From: Bacteroidales bacterium
Lineage (GTDB): Bacteria; Bacteroidota; Bacteroidia; Bacteroidales; UBA932
Direction: 5' to 3'
Assembly: GCA_016287875.1 (NCBI GenBank)
Contig: JAEEXQ010000002.1
Span: 24,756-88,755, forward strand
DNA length: 64,000 nucleotides
The notes under the pieces were generated by a model that saw only the letters and a list, made by a program, of their open reading frames with translations, ran no database searches and was not told the origin of the DNA. Both the position numbers and the translations under genes were made by a program. Positions 45,834 to 56,283 of this stretch are shown piece by piece (positions within the stretch are counted from its first letter, which is position 1; every line of letters starts with the position of its first letter).

Positions 45834-46964
45834 ATGAAATTCGAAAAGATACATAACGACCCTCATTCATCGGCCCGTTGTGGCATCCTGCATACCGACC
45901 ACGGGGACATACGCACCCCAATCTTTATGCCTGTAGGTACCGTGGGCTCCGTGAAGGGGGTTTACCATAAAGACCTTGAAGACGATGTGAAAGCCGAAAT
46001 AATACTCGGCAACACCTATCATCTTTATCTGCGTCCCGGCCTGGACATACTGCGCGCCGCAGGCGGACTGCACCGCTTCGAGAACTGGAACCATCCGATT
46101 CTTACCGACAGCGGAGGATTCCAGGTTTTCAGCCTCAGCCCCATACGCAAGCTTACCCCTGAGGGATGCACTTTCCAGAGCCATATCGACGGCAGCCGGC
46201 ACACTTTCACGCCCGAAAACAATGTCGATACCCAGCGCATCATCGGGGCCGACATAATGATGGCCCTCGACGAGTGCTGCCCCGGCGACGCCGACCATTC
46301 CTATGCCCGCAAGAGCCTGAACCTGACCAAGAGCTGGCTGGAGCGCTATGCCAAGCGCTTCCGCGAAACCGAGCCCCTCTACGGCTACAGCCAGTGCTTT
46401 TTCCCCATAGTGCAGGGCTGCGTCTATCCCGACCTGCGCAGGGAAGCGGTCGACCACGCCACCCAGTTCGATGCCGACGGCTATGCCATAGGCGGCCTGG
46501 CAGTGGGCGAGCCTACCGAGAAGATGTACGAGATGCTGGAACTGGTCTGCCCGCTGCTGCCTGACGACAGGCCCCGCTACCTTATGGGAGTGGGAACCCC
46601 CGCCAACATACTCGAAGGTATCGCCAGGGGAGTGGATATGTTCGACTGCGTGATGCCTACCCGCAACGGCCGCAACGGCATGCTCTTCACCTGGAACGGC
46701 ATAATGAACATGCGCAACGAGAAATGGAAGGACGATTTCGGCCCCCTCGATCCTTCGGGCACGTCTTTTGTCGACCATACATACAGCAGGGCCTACCTCA
46801 GGCACCTGTTCGTGGCCGGGGAGATGTTCGCCGGAATGATAGCCAGCGAGCACAACCTCGCCTTCTACCTCGACCTGGTACGCCAGGCCCGCGCCCATAT
46901 CGAGGCGGGGGACTTCGCCGCCTGGAAGGATGAGGCCGTAGAGAGAATCACGCGCAGATTATGA
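45834..46964 (+). CDS. tgt: tRNA-guanine transglycosylase
   Basis: TPIFMPVGTVGSVKGV; LTDSGGFQVFSL; DCVMPTRNGRNG. Confidence 0.97.
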   Translation: MKFEKIHNDPHSSARCGILHTDHGDIRTPIFMPVGTVGSVKGVYHKDLEDDVKAEIILGNTYHLYLRPGLDILRAAGGLHRFENWNHPILTDSGGFQVFSLSPIRKLTPEGCTFQSHIDGSRHTFTPENNVDTQRIIGADIMMALDECCPGDADHSYARKSLNLTKSWLERYAKRFRETEPLYGYSQCFFPIVQGCVYPDLRREAVDHATQFDADGYAIGGLAVGEPTEKMYEMLELVCPLLPDDRPRYLMGVGTPANILEGIARGVDMFDCVMPTRNGRNGMLFTWNGIMNMRNEKWKDDFGPLDPSGTSFVDHTYSRAYLRHLFVAGEMFAGMIASEHNLAFYLDLVRQARAHIEAGDFAAWKDEAVERITRRL

Positions 46965-48037
46965 GAAAACTCGACCTTTACATATCGAAGAAATTCATCA
47001 CGACCTTCTTTATGGCGTTGCTGCTCATAATCGGCATCGTCATCATCTTCGACATATCCGAGAAGGTGGATTATTTCGTGAAGAACGAGGCGCCCCTCAA
47101 GGCCATAGTCTTCGACTACTACCTGAACTTCATCCCGTACTTCATAAATATGTTCAGCCCGCTGTTCGTGTTCATCACGGTGATATTCTTCACCTCCAGG
47201 ATGGCCGCGAACTCCGAGTTCATAGCAATGCTCTCCGGGGGAATAAGCTACATACGCATACTGGTGCCCTATGTGGCCTGCGCCATTCTTATCGCGCTGC
47301 TCTCCCTGAGCCTGAACCTCTACATAATCCCCAGGTCGAACATAGACCGGACCCAGTTCGAAGAGAAGTACATCAAGGCCAAGAGTGCCAAGTTCCATAA
47401 CGTGCATTACCAGATAGCTCCCGGTCAGTTCGTGTTCGTGGAGTCCTTCAGCCGCTGGAACAACACTGCCTACAAGTTCACCCTCGAAACCATAGAGAAC
47501 AACAAGCTCAAGAGCAAGCTGGAGGCTGATTCCGCAGTCTGGGACAGCACCAAGGAATGCTGGCGACTGCGCAACTGGTTCATCCGCGACTATGCTACCG
47601 GACTGGAGGACCACATCACCAGCGGTGCCAAGAAAGACACGGTCATAGAGCTGACCATTACGGACTTCTACCGCAACGACAAGACGGTGGAGACGCTTCA
47701 GATAAAGGATCTCAATCAGTTGATAGCCACCCAGAACATGAGGGGGGATGCCAACGTGATGTTTGCCGAGATCGAGTTGCACAACCGTTTCGCCATGCCT
47801 TTCTCCGCCATAATCCTTACCATAATGGGCGTCTGCCTGTCGTCGAGGAAGAGGAGGGGAGGAACCGGCTGGAACCTGGGCATAGGCATAGCCCTGGCCT
47901 TCTCGTACATACTTTTCCAGAGGTTCGCCCAGATGTTCGTATATACCGGTGCAATGCCGGCATCGATAGCGCTGTGGATACCTAACTTCCTTTTTGCGCT
48001 GATAACCGTTTTCCTGTACACCAAAGCTCAGAAATAA
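46961..48037 (+). CDS. LptF/LptG family permease
   Basis: [50 protein letters not shown]. Confidence 0.88.
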   Translation: MRKLDLYISKKFITTFFMALLLIIGIVIIFDISEKVDYFVKNEAPLKAIVFDYYLNFIPYFINMFSPLFVFITVIFFTSRMAANSEFIAMLSGGISYIRILVPYVACAILIALLSLSLNLYIIPRSNIDRTQFEEKYIKAKSAKFHNVHYQIAPGQFVFVESFSRWNNTAYKFTLETIENNKLKSKLEADSAVWDSTKECWRLRNWFIRDYATGLEDHITSGAKKDTVIELTITDFYRNDKTVETLQIKDLNQLIATQNMRGDANVMFAEIELHNRFAMPFSAIILTIMGVCLSSRKRRGGTGWNLGIGIALAFSYILFQRFAQMFVYTGAMPASIALWIPNFLFALITVFLYTKAQK

Positions 48038-48471
48038 TGACAGTAAAAGTCGTGAACAAGGGCGGAAACGCCCTCCCGCAGTATTCCACCCTCGCATCCG
48101 CTGGGATGGACGTACGTGCTTCGCTTGAATCTCCCGTAGTGCTGGCCCCCCTCCAGAGGGCGATGATTCCCACGGGCCTCTATCTCGAGATTCCCGTTGG
48201 ATATGAGGTGCAGGTGCGCCCCCGCAGCGGCCTGGCCGCCAAGAAGGGGATCACGGTTCTGAACACTCCAGGCACCATCGACGCCGACTACAGGGGCGAA
48301 GTGAACGTGATACTGGTCAACCTTTCCGACCAGCCTTTCACCGTGGAACCCGGCGAGAGGATTGCCCAGCTCGTGCTTGCCAGGCACGAGAAGATAGAAT
48401 GGGAAGAGGTGGAGGTGCTGGGTGCCACCGAGCGTGGGGAAGGAGGATTCGGAAGCACTGGGACGAAATGA
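48037..48471 (+). CDS. dut: dUTP diphosphatase
   Basis: [51 protein letters not shown]. Confidence 0.97.
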   Translation: MTVKVVNKGGNALPQYSTLASAGMDVRASLESPVVLAPLQRAMIPTGLYLEIPVGYEVQVRPRSGLAAKKGITVLNTPGTIDADYRGEVNVILVNLSDQPFTVEPGERIAQLVLARHEKIEWEEVEVLGATERGEGGFGSTGTK

Positions 48472-49799
48472 GTACCGAAGAGCTATACAAACTGTATCTG
48501 GAGTGTGGCTGCAAGGTGAGTACGGACAGCCGCACTATACCTGCCGGGGCAATCTTTTTTGCCCTCCGGGGAGAGAATTTCGATGGTAATAAGTATGCGC
48601 AGAAGGCTCTGGAAGCCGGAGCTGCGTATGCCGTCGTGAATGAAGATTCCGCATCCGTCACGCCCGACCTGATCGGGCGTCTGATTCCGGTGAAGGATCC
48701 TTTCACCGTGCTGCAGGAGCTGGCAATCCATCATCGCAAGGCCTTGGGCATACCCGTGATAGGGCTGACCGGAACTAATGGGAAGACTACCACGAAGGAG
48801 CTGATTGCGGCGGCGCTGGGGGCCAAGTTCAAGGTCGCGGCCACCAAGGGCAATCTCAATAACGATATAGGCGTGCCTCTGACCCTGCTTTCCATACCTC
48901 AGGATGCGGAGATTGCAGTGGTGGAGATGGGCGCCAACCATCCCGACGACATCGCCAAGCTGGTGAAGGTAAGCCAGCCTGATTACGGATATATTACCAA
49001 TGTAGGGAAAGCCCATCTGCTGGGTTTCGGCTCCTACGAGGGCGTGCTCGCTGCAAAGACCGAGCTCTACAAGTGGCTGGGCAGCCGCAAGGGGAGCGTC
49101 ATATTCGTTAATACCGGCCATCCCGACCTGGCGGCTGCCGCACGTGCGCAGGCCTGCCACCAGTGGGAGTTCAGCCGGGAATCCCTCGCAGCGGAGATAC
49201 TTCCCGCCACCGCCGGCAATCCCTTCCTCTCCCTAAGGCTGGGGAGGGATGAGGTGCATACCAGATTGGTAGGGTCCTACAATACCGACAATGTGCTCGC
49301 GGCCATATCGATTGCCGAGTATTTCGGAGTGAAGCGCTCCGATGCCATCGCCGCGATAGAGGCTTACACTCCCTCGAACAACCGTTCCCAGTTGGAGAAG
49401 ACGGCCCGCAATACCCTGATAGTCGATGCCTACAACGCGAATCCCAGTTCTATGGGTCTTGCAATAGACAACCTTGCATCCATCCAAGCCGAGGGCAAGC
49501 TGGCCCTGCTGGGGGATATGAGGGAGCTGGGAGATGCTTCCGTCGAGGAGCACGAAGCCATTGTCCGCAAGCTGACGGCCGCCGGACTGCCCGCCTTCCT
49601 GGTGGGAGAGGAATTCGGCAAGGCTCTCCACGCCCTGGGCATAGTCCCCGGTGATGGCGGCATTATCGGAGGAATCTTCCCCGCTTCGGAAGATCTCGCC
49701 GCGTATATATCCGCGCACAGAGAAGGATTCAGCGGCAGGACCATTCTTGTGAAAGGGTCCAGAGGTATTATGATGGAGAAGGTCCTTCCCGAGCTATAG
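48468..49799 (+). CDS. murF: UDP-N-acetylmuramoyl-tripeptide-D-alanyl-D-alanine ligase
   Basis: [38 protein letters not shown]; start set to the inner Met. Confidence 0.95.
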   Translation: MSTEELYKLYLECGCKVSTDSRTIPAGAIFFALRGENFDGNKYAQKALEAGAAYAVVNEDSASVTPDLIGRLIPVKDPFTVLQELAIHHRKALGIPVIGLTGTNGKTTTKELIAAALGAKFKVAATKGNLNNDIGVPLTLLSIPQDAEIAVVEMGANHPDDIAKLVKVSQPDYGYITNVGKAHLLGFGSYEGVLAAKTELYKWLGSRKGSVIFVNTGHPDLAAAARAQACHQWEFSRESLAAEILPATAGNPFLSLRLGRDEVHTRLVGSYNTDNVLAAISIAEYFGVKRSDAIAAIEAYTPSNNRSQLEKTARNTLIVDAYNANPSSMGLAIDNLASIQAEGKLALLGDMRELGDASVEEHEAIVRKLTAAGLPAFLVGEEFGKALHALGIVPGDGGIIGGIFPASEDLAAYISAHREGFSGRTILVKGSRGIMMEKVLPEL

Positions 49800-51380
49800 G
49801 CGCAGGAAGTACTGTATCCTGAAGTCTTTCAGGCTAGCCCGCAGATCCAGCTGGTGGCGCGAACGCTTCCCTCTGTATTTGATGCTGGCTACGGCCGAAA
49901 TCCCGTACATATCCCCATACCAGGCCGGCACGTTGAAACGCCCCGGCAGATCCCTCTCGTAGGCATAGATGCGCGAGGCCCATCCGTCCGTACGGCAGAC
50001 GGTTCCCCTGAGGTGCATGGATATCCGCAGCCGGGCGGTGTCGGAGGGGGTGGCATATCCTGCTTCCAGGTAGGCCAGAGCGCCGGGGCGGTGTTTCCCG
50101 CTCTGAAGGCCGTTCAGCCTCAGGGCGCCTTCCAGCCCGTTTTTGGAGGTCTTCAGGTCTAAACGCAGGTCGTGCCTCCATTCCGGCAGGGCCTTGCCCG
50201 CTGCAGGGCTCAGCTGCATCCTCTCCGTCCATCTCAGGGAAGGGGACAGTATCCAGCTTCCCGCGCTGAACTGCGGGGATGCTCCCAGCACCGAACGGAA
50301 CTGCTGGTAGTTCTTCTTGCCCTTTTTCCATCTTTCCGGATGGAAGGCCATATCGGCGGTGGCACTGAACCATCGTATGCGCAGCCCGGCGCTGATTCCG
50401 GCCTCGTCCCCGGTCTTGCTTCCGCTGCGGACGGCCCCTGCCATAGGGGCCTGGTAGTCCGAGGGATAATATCTTGCCAGCAGTACCCCGGAAAGCTCGT
50501 ATGCCGGATCCCAGCTGCAGCCGGCCAGGAATGCCGCGCTGCCTGCCAGGGCCGCTTCTCCGAAGAGGGAAAGATGCCCGAAAGACTTCTTCCAGTCTGC
50601 CGAGACGCCTTTGCATCCGGGCCCGTAGATGAAGTTGGCCGCCACGCTGCCGCTGCTTCCGAGGGCGGACAGCGTCCCCAGCAGGTGCCCGTCCGCGGCC
50701 GCCGCCAGCGAAGCCTGCCAGGACCGTCCGCCGTAGCCGGCAGCCATCCCCCTCCACGAAGGGCTCCAGGAGCCTGTTGCGGAGAAAGCCGAGGCGTTCT
50801 TGCTGAAGCCGGAGGTCGATGAAAAGCCGCTCAGCGAGAAGCCGCTCCATACCAGCAGCCCCTGGCCCAGCCTGGCATTGAAGTCGCCCAGGACCAGTTT
50901 CCAGGGGCGTTTCCCGTATATGGCCAGGCTGCCGGTGAGGCGTTCCCTGCTGCTTAGCCACAATTCCGCTCTCTCGCCGGCCTCGGCGTGATATTTCCCG
51001 GACAGGGAACTGCCGCTGCTGCGTATCATTACGTCTTGTCTGAGTCTCTTCCTTTTCCTGGCGCCTGCGGGGGAATGGCTTTCGAGTGAGACGAAATACG
51101 ACAGAGCATCCACCAGCTCCGGAGTGAAGCCGGGAACGGTGCCCAGTTCGCTTATGGACAGTATGTCGCCGGATTCTTCGATGTAGTGCTGAAGGCTGGC
51201 TACCTGGTAGTCGCTGAATAGCCCGCAGGAGCGCAGCCTGGCCGCGCTTGCGAGGTTCAGGCAGACGGGCCTGTCCGCCAGCGAACAGTAGCGTTCATAT
51301 TCGTCCGGGCCTAATTCTTCCAGGCTGCCGGCCCCGCTGAGCAGGAGCATCGCTCCGGTAAGTGATACAAGTATGTTCAT
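49794..51380 (-). CDS. Helix-hairpin-helix N-terminus plus predicted beta-barrel, secreted hypothetical
   Basis: Signal-like N-terminus, ComEA-like LNLASAARLRSCGLFSDYQVASLQHYIEESGDILSISELGTVPGF, then repetitive amphipathic segment. Confidence 0.6.
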   Translation of the reverse strand: MNILVSLTGAMLLLSGAGSLEELGPDEYERYCSLADRPVCLNLASAARLRSCGLFSDYQVASLQHYIEESGDILSISELGTVPGFTPELVDALSYFVSLESHSPAGARKRKRLRQDVMIRSSGSSLSGKYHAEAGERAELWLSSRERLTGSLAIYGKRPWKLVLGDFNARLGQGLLVWSGFSLSGFSSTSGFSKNASAFSATGSWSPSWRGMAAGYGGRSWQASLAAAADGHLLGTLSALGSSGSVAANFIYGPGCKGVSADWKKSFGHLSLFGEAALAGSAAFLAGCSWDPAYELSGVLLARYYPSDYQAPMAGAVRSGSKTGDEAGISAGLRIRWFSATADMAFHPERWKKGKKNYQQFRSVLGASPQFSAGSWILSPSLRWTERMQLSPAAGKALPEWRHDLRLDLKTSKNGLEGALRLNGLQSGKHRPGALAYLEAGYATPSDTARLRISMHLRGTVCRTDGWASRIYAYERDLPGRFNVPAWYGDMYGISAVASIKYRGKRSRHQLDLRASLKDFRIQYFLRL

Positions 51381-51494
51381 TCCGAAATATAGTGCCGGCA
51401 AACTTGAAAGACAATCAGATAAATGCATATCCGAAACATTTTTTCTGTTTCCGTATCGGAAATATTTGTAACTTTATGCATTGAATCTTTCGAT

Positions 51495-52061
51495 ATGGAT
51501 AAAGTTTATATTCATGACAAGGTCTTCGTACCTTTCATTCCCTACGAGAAAATCTCGCAAATCATTGATGGTGTGGCAGATAAGCTTAATGGAGATTTTT
51601 GTACCCCCGACCATTCCTATTCCCGCCGCTGCGAAGAGGACATCCCTGTGCTCCTCTGCATCCTGCACGGTTCGGTAATGTTCACGGGTGAGCTTATGCA
51701 GCGCCTTGAATTCCCTGTGGAGCTGGCTTCCATGAAGCTTTCGTCGTATGTGGGGACTTCTTCCACCGGCGTGGTGAAGGAGGTGATGCCTCTCAGCACC
51801 GACATACAGGGCCGTACGGTGATCGTTTGCGAAGACATCGTGGATACGGGCAATACCATCGTCGAACTCAAGAAAAAGCTGCTTGCAAAAGGCGCCAAGG
51901 ACGTACGCATCTGCACCATGCTTCTCAAGCCCGAGGTTTTCCAGGGCCGCGACAAGCTGGATTACGTGGGTGCGGAGATCCCCAACCGTTTCATAGTGGG
52001 CTTCGGCCTCGACTACGACGAACTGGGGCGCAATCTCAAGGATATTTACGTATTGGAATAA
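51495..52061 (+). CDS. hpt: Hypoxanthine phosphoribosyltransferase
   Basis: VLLCILHGSVMFTGELM; VIVCEDIVDTGNTI. Confidence 0.93.
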   Translation: MDKVYIHDKVFVPFIPYEKISQIIDGVADKLNGDFCTPDHSYSRRCEEDIPVLLCILHGSVMFTGELMQRLEFPVELASMKLSSYVGTSSTGVVKEVMPLSTDIQGRTVIVCEDIVDTGNTIVELKKKLLAKGAKDVRICTMLLKPEVFQGRDKLDYVGAEIPNRFIVGFGLDYDELGRNLKDIYVLE

Positions 52062-52062
52062 T

Positions 52063-52638
52063 ATGCAGAAGTATTTTATTATGTTCGGCCCTCCCGGGGC
52101 CGGCAAGGGCACGCACGCTGCCCCGATGGTGAAGCGTTACCATCTGAAGCACATCTCGACCGGAGAACTGCTGCGCAGTGAAATCGCTGCGGGCACCGAG
52201 CTCGGCAAACAGGCCAAGGCCCTGATAGAGAAGGGCGAGCTTGTTCCCGATGAGGTCGTGGAGGGTATGATCGCCGGCGTTTTCGCCGCGAACCCTGATG
52301 TGAAAGGCTTCCTTCTCGACGGCTTCCCCCGCACCGTGCAGCAGGCCATAGACCTGGACGAGATGCTGGAGTCCCGCGATGAATATGTCACAGGAGTCAT
52401 TTCTCTGATGATTCCCGACGAGGTCATCAAGGAGCGTATCAAGGGCCGCGCCCTAATCGAAGGCCGTGCCGACGATGCCAACGACGAGACCATCGCCAAC
52501 CGCATCCGCACCTATCACGCCAAGACCGAACCCCTTATCGAGGTCTATAAGCAGAAAGGCATATATCACGAAGTTGACGCCGTGGGGACCATCCCCGAGG
52601 TCGAGGCCCGCGTGATGGCGCTTATGGATACGTTCTAG
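52063..52638 (+). CDS. adk: Adenylate kinase
   Basis: FGPPGAGKGTHA; HISTGELLRSEI; GFLLDGFPRT. Confidence 0.97.
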   Translation: MQKYFIMFGPPGAGKGTHAAPMVKRYHLKHISTGELLRSEIAAGTELGKQAKALIEKGELVPDEVVEGMIAGVFAANPDVKGFLLDGFPRTVQQAIDLDEMLESRDEYVTGVISLMIPDEVIKERIKGRALIEGRADDANDETIANRIRTYHAKTEPLIEVYKQKGIYHEVDAVGTIPEVEARVMALMDTF

Positions 52639-54506
52639 GCGTAACTGTGCATTCCTCCCAGGAGCAGGTTGACTCCGAAGTAGGTTATCAGCACGCACAG
52701 GAAAGCGATTATACAATAGGCGTGGAAGACCTTGCCCTTCTTCAGGAAGGGCAGTGAGTTTCCGTGCAGGGCGGCGGCATACACCATAAGGGTGATGAGC
52801 GCCCAGGTTTCTTTAGGATCCCAGGTCCAGTAACTTCCCCAGGAAATGTTCGCCCATACTGCCCCGATAAAGGTCCCGGCGGTGAGCAGGAACACGGCGG
52901 GGTACAGTATCACCAGGCTGATGTCCTTGAGTTTCTCCGAGGCCTCTCCGGGAATTGCCATACCCATTATTCCGTTCAGCGCCGCCAGCCCGAAGAGGGT
53001 GTAGGACAGCATCATGCTCAGCACGTGGACCGACAGCAGCGGGCTCTGCAATACGGGCATTATAGGCGTTATCTTTGGAATCGGGCCGGAGAGCGATGCC
53101 ATCAGCATCGTGAATCCAGCAAGAAGCAGGGTAAGCGGCCCGGTAAGCGGCATTTTCTTCGACAGCAGCAGATGGGCCAGGCACGACATCCAGGCCATCA
53201 GCATCATTATGTTGTAGCCTCCGCTTAACGGCACGTGCCCGGATATGAACCAGCGCAGCCCGATGGCCAGGCTGAGATAGCATAGCAATAAGCCCGAATA
53301 GCATACAAGCCCTTTCCGCACGGGCTCCGGTGCGGCTTTTCCCTTGGCCATACGTATGCCGAAGAGCACGAAGAATATCAGTCCCAAAGTAATGGTGGCC
53401 ATGAATGGCACCGAGGGGCGGGAGATGCAGTTGTAGAACTTCTCGGCCTTGAAGGCGCTGTCGGATGGGATTACTTCAGCAGCCTTTTTCCTTTGGTACT
53501 GGCGTATCTTCCCTATGAGTTCTTCCGCCGAATCCGTATTTCCGTTCTTTATTTCTGTACGCAGCAGGTCCAGGGACTTGCGCACGAAGAGCCACTCTTC
53601 ATAGTCCAGATCGGCGGGAAGTTCGTCGTCGCAGGCGTACCAGCTGACCTTTCCGAGGCTGTCGGCTATGGGAAAGATCTTCAGGGCCGCTCTGTTTTCG
53701 AGCAGTTCATCGGTGCCATAATGCCTGGAGAGGGTCTGCAAAGGGCAAATACGGTCGCCGTAATAAAGATACAGGTCTCCCAGGTCCTGAGCGGACATAC
53801 CCGGAACGAAGAGCAGCAGCAGGGCGGCGGATGAAAGCAGGCGGCGCAGGGCAGCCTTGAAGGCGCTGTTCTTCTGGAAGAAGAAGCCGACCATACAGAT
53901 GAGCAGGAGCAGGTAGCCGGTATAGCTTATGCCTATACCCCAGGGGTCGTGGCTGAATGCCAGGGTGGAGCTGCCGTTCTTTTTGTCGTAATCCGCCTGG
54001 TAAAGCCTCCATCCGTCCACCTTTCCTATCTTGTTCATCGATATTACCAGATTCTTTTTTTCCGTACCATTATCAATCGTCACTTCGCTTACGAAGTCCG
54101 ACGGAGCCTCGGACCCCGGGTGATACTCTACCCTGAACCTGTCGAGGGTTATGCTGAAGGGCAGTTCTTCACAATCCGTCTTCACCCCCGGCAGCAGGCA
54201 TACCGAGCCGCTCTCCGCGCTCAGGTGGGTGACCAGGGCTCCGGCAAGAATGACGGCGAGGGCCAGGTGCAGGCCCAGCGTGAAAGGACTCTTACGCATC
54301 TTCCGCGAAAAGATGTAAACCAGCCCGCAAATGGCCGCAAGACCCCAGAGGGCGATGAACAAAGGGGAATGGTAGAAGTGCTCCATCGCATAATCAGTCC
54401 CCTTGAGCTTTTCAAGGACCGTGGCAGCCATCATCATCACGACGAGGGCTGCCACACTTATTAATGAGATATTCTTAAATGGAATCGACGAATTTGATAA
54501 TCGCAT
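52635..54506 (-). CDS. CcsBA-type cytochrome c biogenesis protein (ResB/CcsB fused to CcsA)
   Basis: CcsA WxWDP motif WGSYWTWDPKETWALITLMVYAAALH; ResB-like N-terminal half. Confidence 0.88.
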   Translation of the reverse strand: MRLSNSSIPFKNISLISVAALVVMMMAATVLEKLKGTDYAMEHFYHSPLFIALWGLAAICGLVYIFSRKMRKSPFTLGLHLALAVILAGALVTHLSAESGSVCLLPGVKTDCEELPFSITLDRFRVEYHPGSEAPSDFVSEVTIDNGTEKKNLVISMNKIGKVDGWRLYQADYDKKNGSSTLAFSHDPWGIGISYTGYLLLLICMVGFFFQKNSAFKAALRRLLSSAALLLLFVPGMSAQDLGDLYLYYGDRICPLQTLSRHYGTDELLENRAALKIFPIADSLGKVSWYACDDELPADLDYEEWLFVRKSLDLLRTEIKNGNTDSAEELIGKIRQYQRKKAAEVIPSDSAFKAEKFYNCISRPSVPFMATITLGLIFFVLFGIRMAKGKAAPEPVRKGLVCYSGLLLCYLSLAIGLRWFISGHVPLSGGYNIMMLMAWMSCLAHLLLSKKMPLTGPLTLLLAGFTMLMASLSGPIPKITPIMPVLQSPLLSVHVLSMMLSYTLFGLAALNGIMGMAIPGEASEKLKDISLVILYPAVFLLTAGTFIGAVWANISWGSYWTWDPKETWALITLMVYAAALHGNSLPFLKKGKVFHAYCIIAFLCVLITYFGVNLLLGGMHSYA

Positions 54507-56262
54507 CTCTTTCTTCTTTAGAGAGTTTGGTGAATCTTTCAGTTGCCTTGTAGGCATCGCTTTCCTTGCTGTATCCGTGCCACATTATTGCCTCCATCGT
54601 ATTGCGGGCCCGGCAGTCGTGCAGGCGGTCGGATGCCCCGGTGTTTGCCTGGCTTAGCCCACGCCCCCAGAGAGGTGTGGTGCGACACCAGGAACCGTGT
54701 ATGTCGTTGACCATATGGAGCTTGTGCTGGATGAAGTCGGAGTACGGGTATATCGTCTGGTTGGCATAGCGGGGGAGCGGTTTCCCTCCGTTCAAGGCAG
54801 GGGACCAGTAGTTGTCGTCGCGGGTCTGCCACTTCGGACGGTGGCAGCTGGCGCATCCTATTTCCGTGAAGAGCTTCTTCCCTTTCTGTACTTCGGCCTG
54901 GTGGAGGTTCCTTGCCCGGGGGATGGCCAAGCCGCGGTGCCAGACCATGAAACTGTAGAACTCATCGGCCGACATCTCGGGGGTGAAGTTGTGGTACTTG
55001 TTGTCGAACTGGTTGGTCTTGGGACTGAGCAGGGCCCTGACAGCCTCGCTGATCTCGGCATCGGTCACTTTGCCGTCCCGGTCGACGTCGCAGTAGTAGG
55101 GGGAAGCATCTCCCGAAGCCCTTATCTTGGAAATGACCTCCGGATTTCCGCTCATTGCCTTAGCCCAGGCTTCGGTAGTGTAAAGAAATGGACGGTCGGG
55201 GCGGCTCACGTTGGTTATGTTCCAAATGGCGTTTGCCCCGGCACCGTCCTGCAACGTGCCTCGGGTCATTGCGTAAGTGAACTTCTTCAGTAGTTTACCA
55301 TCGCGGTAGGTGTCTCTCTTGTAAAACCTGCCGTTTGCATCGTAACCATCACCTAAGGCTCCTGCCTGCCAGTTATGGTAATAGGCCGATGCGGCGTAGT
55401 CGTTCGCTTCTTTGTCCCAGAATGCAGGATTCAATTCCACATAGGGAGCCTCGGCACGATATTGTTCGCGTATGTCTTCCTGGTCGATGGCATCGATGAT
55501 GCCTGAGCCTATCACGCCTATGGTGGACTCCAGCCTGTAGCCTATAGGCTTGCCCGACGCCTGGGGGGTGGGGTCGGTATTGAAGGCGCTTTCAGGAATG
55601 GAAACTTCAGGATAAATCAGTTCGACGTTGTCTCCTCCGCTCAATTTAAGCGGGAGCCCGGAAGGAAGGGAGGCGACTTTATGCCAGACTATGCTGATCT
55701 GGCTTTCGTCGATAGGGGGGAGGAAGGGCTCCATCGCCATAGTCTGGGGCATTCCCGTCACTTCGGCTACGTAGGGCCCGTCGTTGGTGTAGTCACCGTA
55801 GGGGTTGTTGTCGCTGCCGGTCGCCTGATACACCACGAGCAGATAACCATTGCCCATAGAGCGGGCGTCGTTTGCTACGTATTCATTCTGGCGTTTGCCG
55901 TGACCATAGCCGGGATGGCAGTCCAGGCAGCTTTTACGCACCGACGCCGGCCCCAGGCCCTTGAAAGGTGCAGTGTTTTCGGTAAAGTTCCTCTCGAAGA
56001 AGAACTCGCCGTGGTTGAATGCAGAAATAAGCCCCTGTGCGTTTACGGCAGGTGCTTCGTCCTCGTAGCATCCGGCAAGGACGTTGTCGGTAGTGCCAAG
56101 TTCGCCTCCGGGGTACCATTCGGATGCCTCGAAGTTGCCTACGGCCTGACCGATATAGTGGCTTTCTCCGTTCGGAGTCGGATTCTCATTTTTGGAATCC
56201 TTGCAGGAGGCCAGAAGGCCTGCTGCAAGGATGAGTAAAATGACGCTATGTAGTTTTCCCAT
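54475..56262 (-). CDS. Di-heme oxidoreductase family lipoprotein with EF-hand-like loop
   Basis: CLDCH and CASCH heme motifs; lipobox GLLASCKDS; loop DVDRDGKVTDAE. Confidence 0.88.
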   Translation of the reverse strand: MGKLHSVILLILAAGLLASCKDSKNENPTPNGESHYIGQAVGNFEASEWYPGGELGTTDNVLAGCYEDEAPAVNAQGLISAFNHGEFFFERNFTENTAPFKGLGPASVRKSCLDCHPGYGHGKRQNEYVANDARSMGNGYLLVVYQATGSDNNPYGDYTNDGPYVAEVTGMPQTMAMEPFLPPIDESQISIVWHKVASLPSGLPLKLSGGDNVELIYPEVSIPESAFNTDPTPQASGKPIGYRLESTIGVIGSGIIDAIDQEDIREQYRAEAPYVELNPAFWDKEANDYAASAYYHNWQAGALGDGYDANGRFYKRDTYRDGKLLKKFTYAMTRGTLQDGAGANAIWNITNVSRPDRPFLYTTEAWAKAMSGNPEVISKIRASGDASPYYCDVDRDGKVTDAEISEAVRALLSPKTNQFDNKYHNFTPEMSADEFYSFMVWHRGLAIPRARNLHQAEVQKGKKLFTEIGCASCHRPKWQTRDDNYWSPALNGGKPLPRYANQTIYPYSDFIQHKLHMVNDIHGSWCRTTPLWGRGLSQANTGASDRLHDCRARNTMEAIMWHGYSKESDAYKATERFTKLSKEERDAIIKFVDSI

Positions 56263-56283
56263 TTTAAGTCAGAATTTCTTTCT

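Noticed and set aside
54475-54506. 32-nt overlap of ccs and di-heme genes as a programmed frameshift
   Set aside because: Both proteins look complete with their own start and signal/TM segments; simple overlap with translational coupling is enough.
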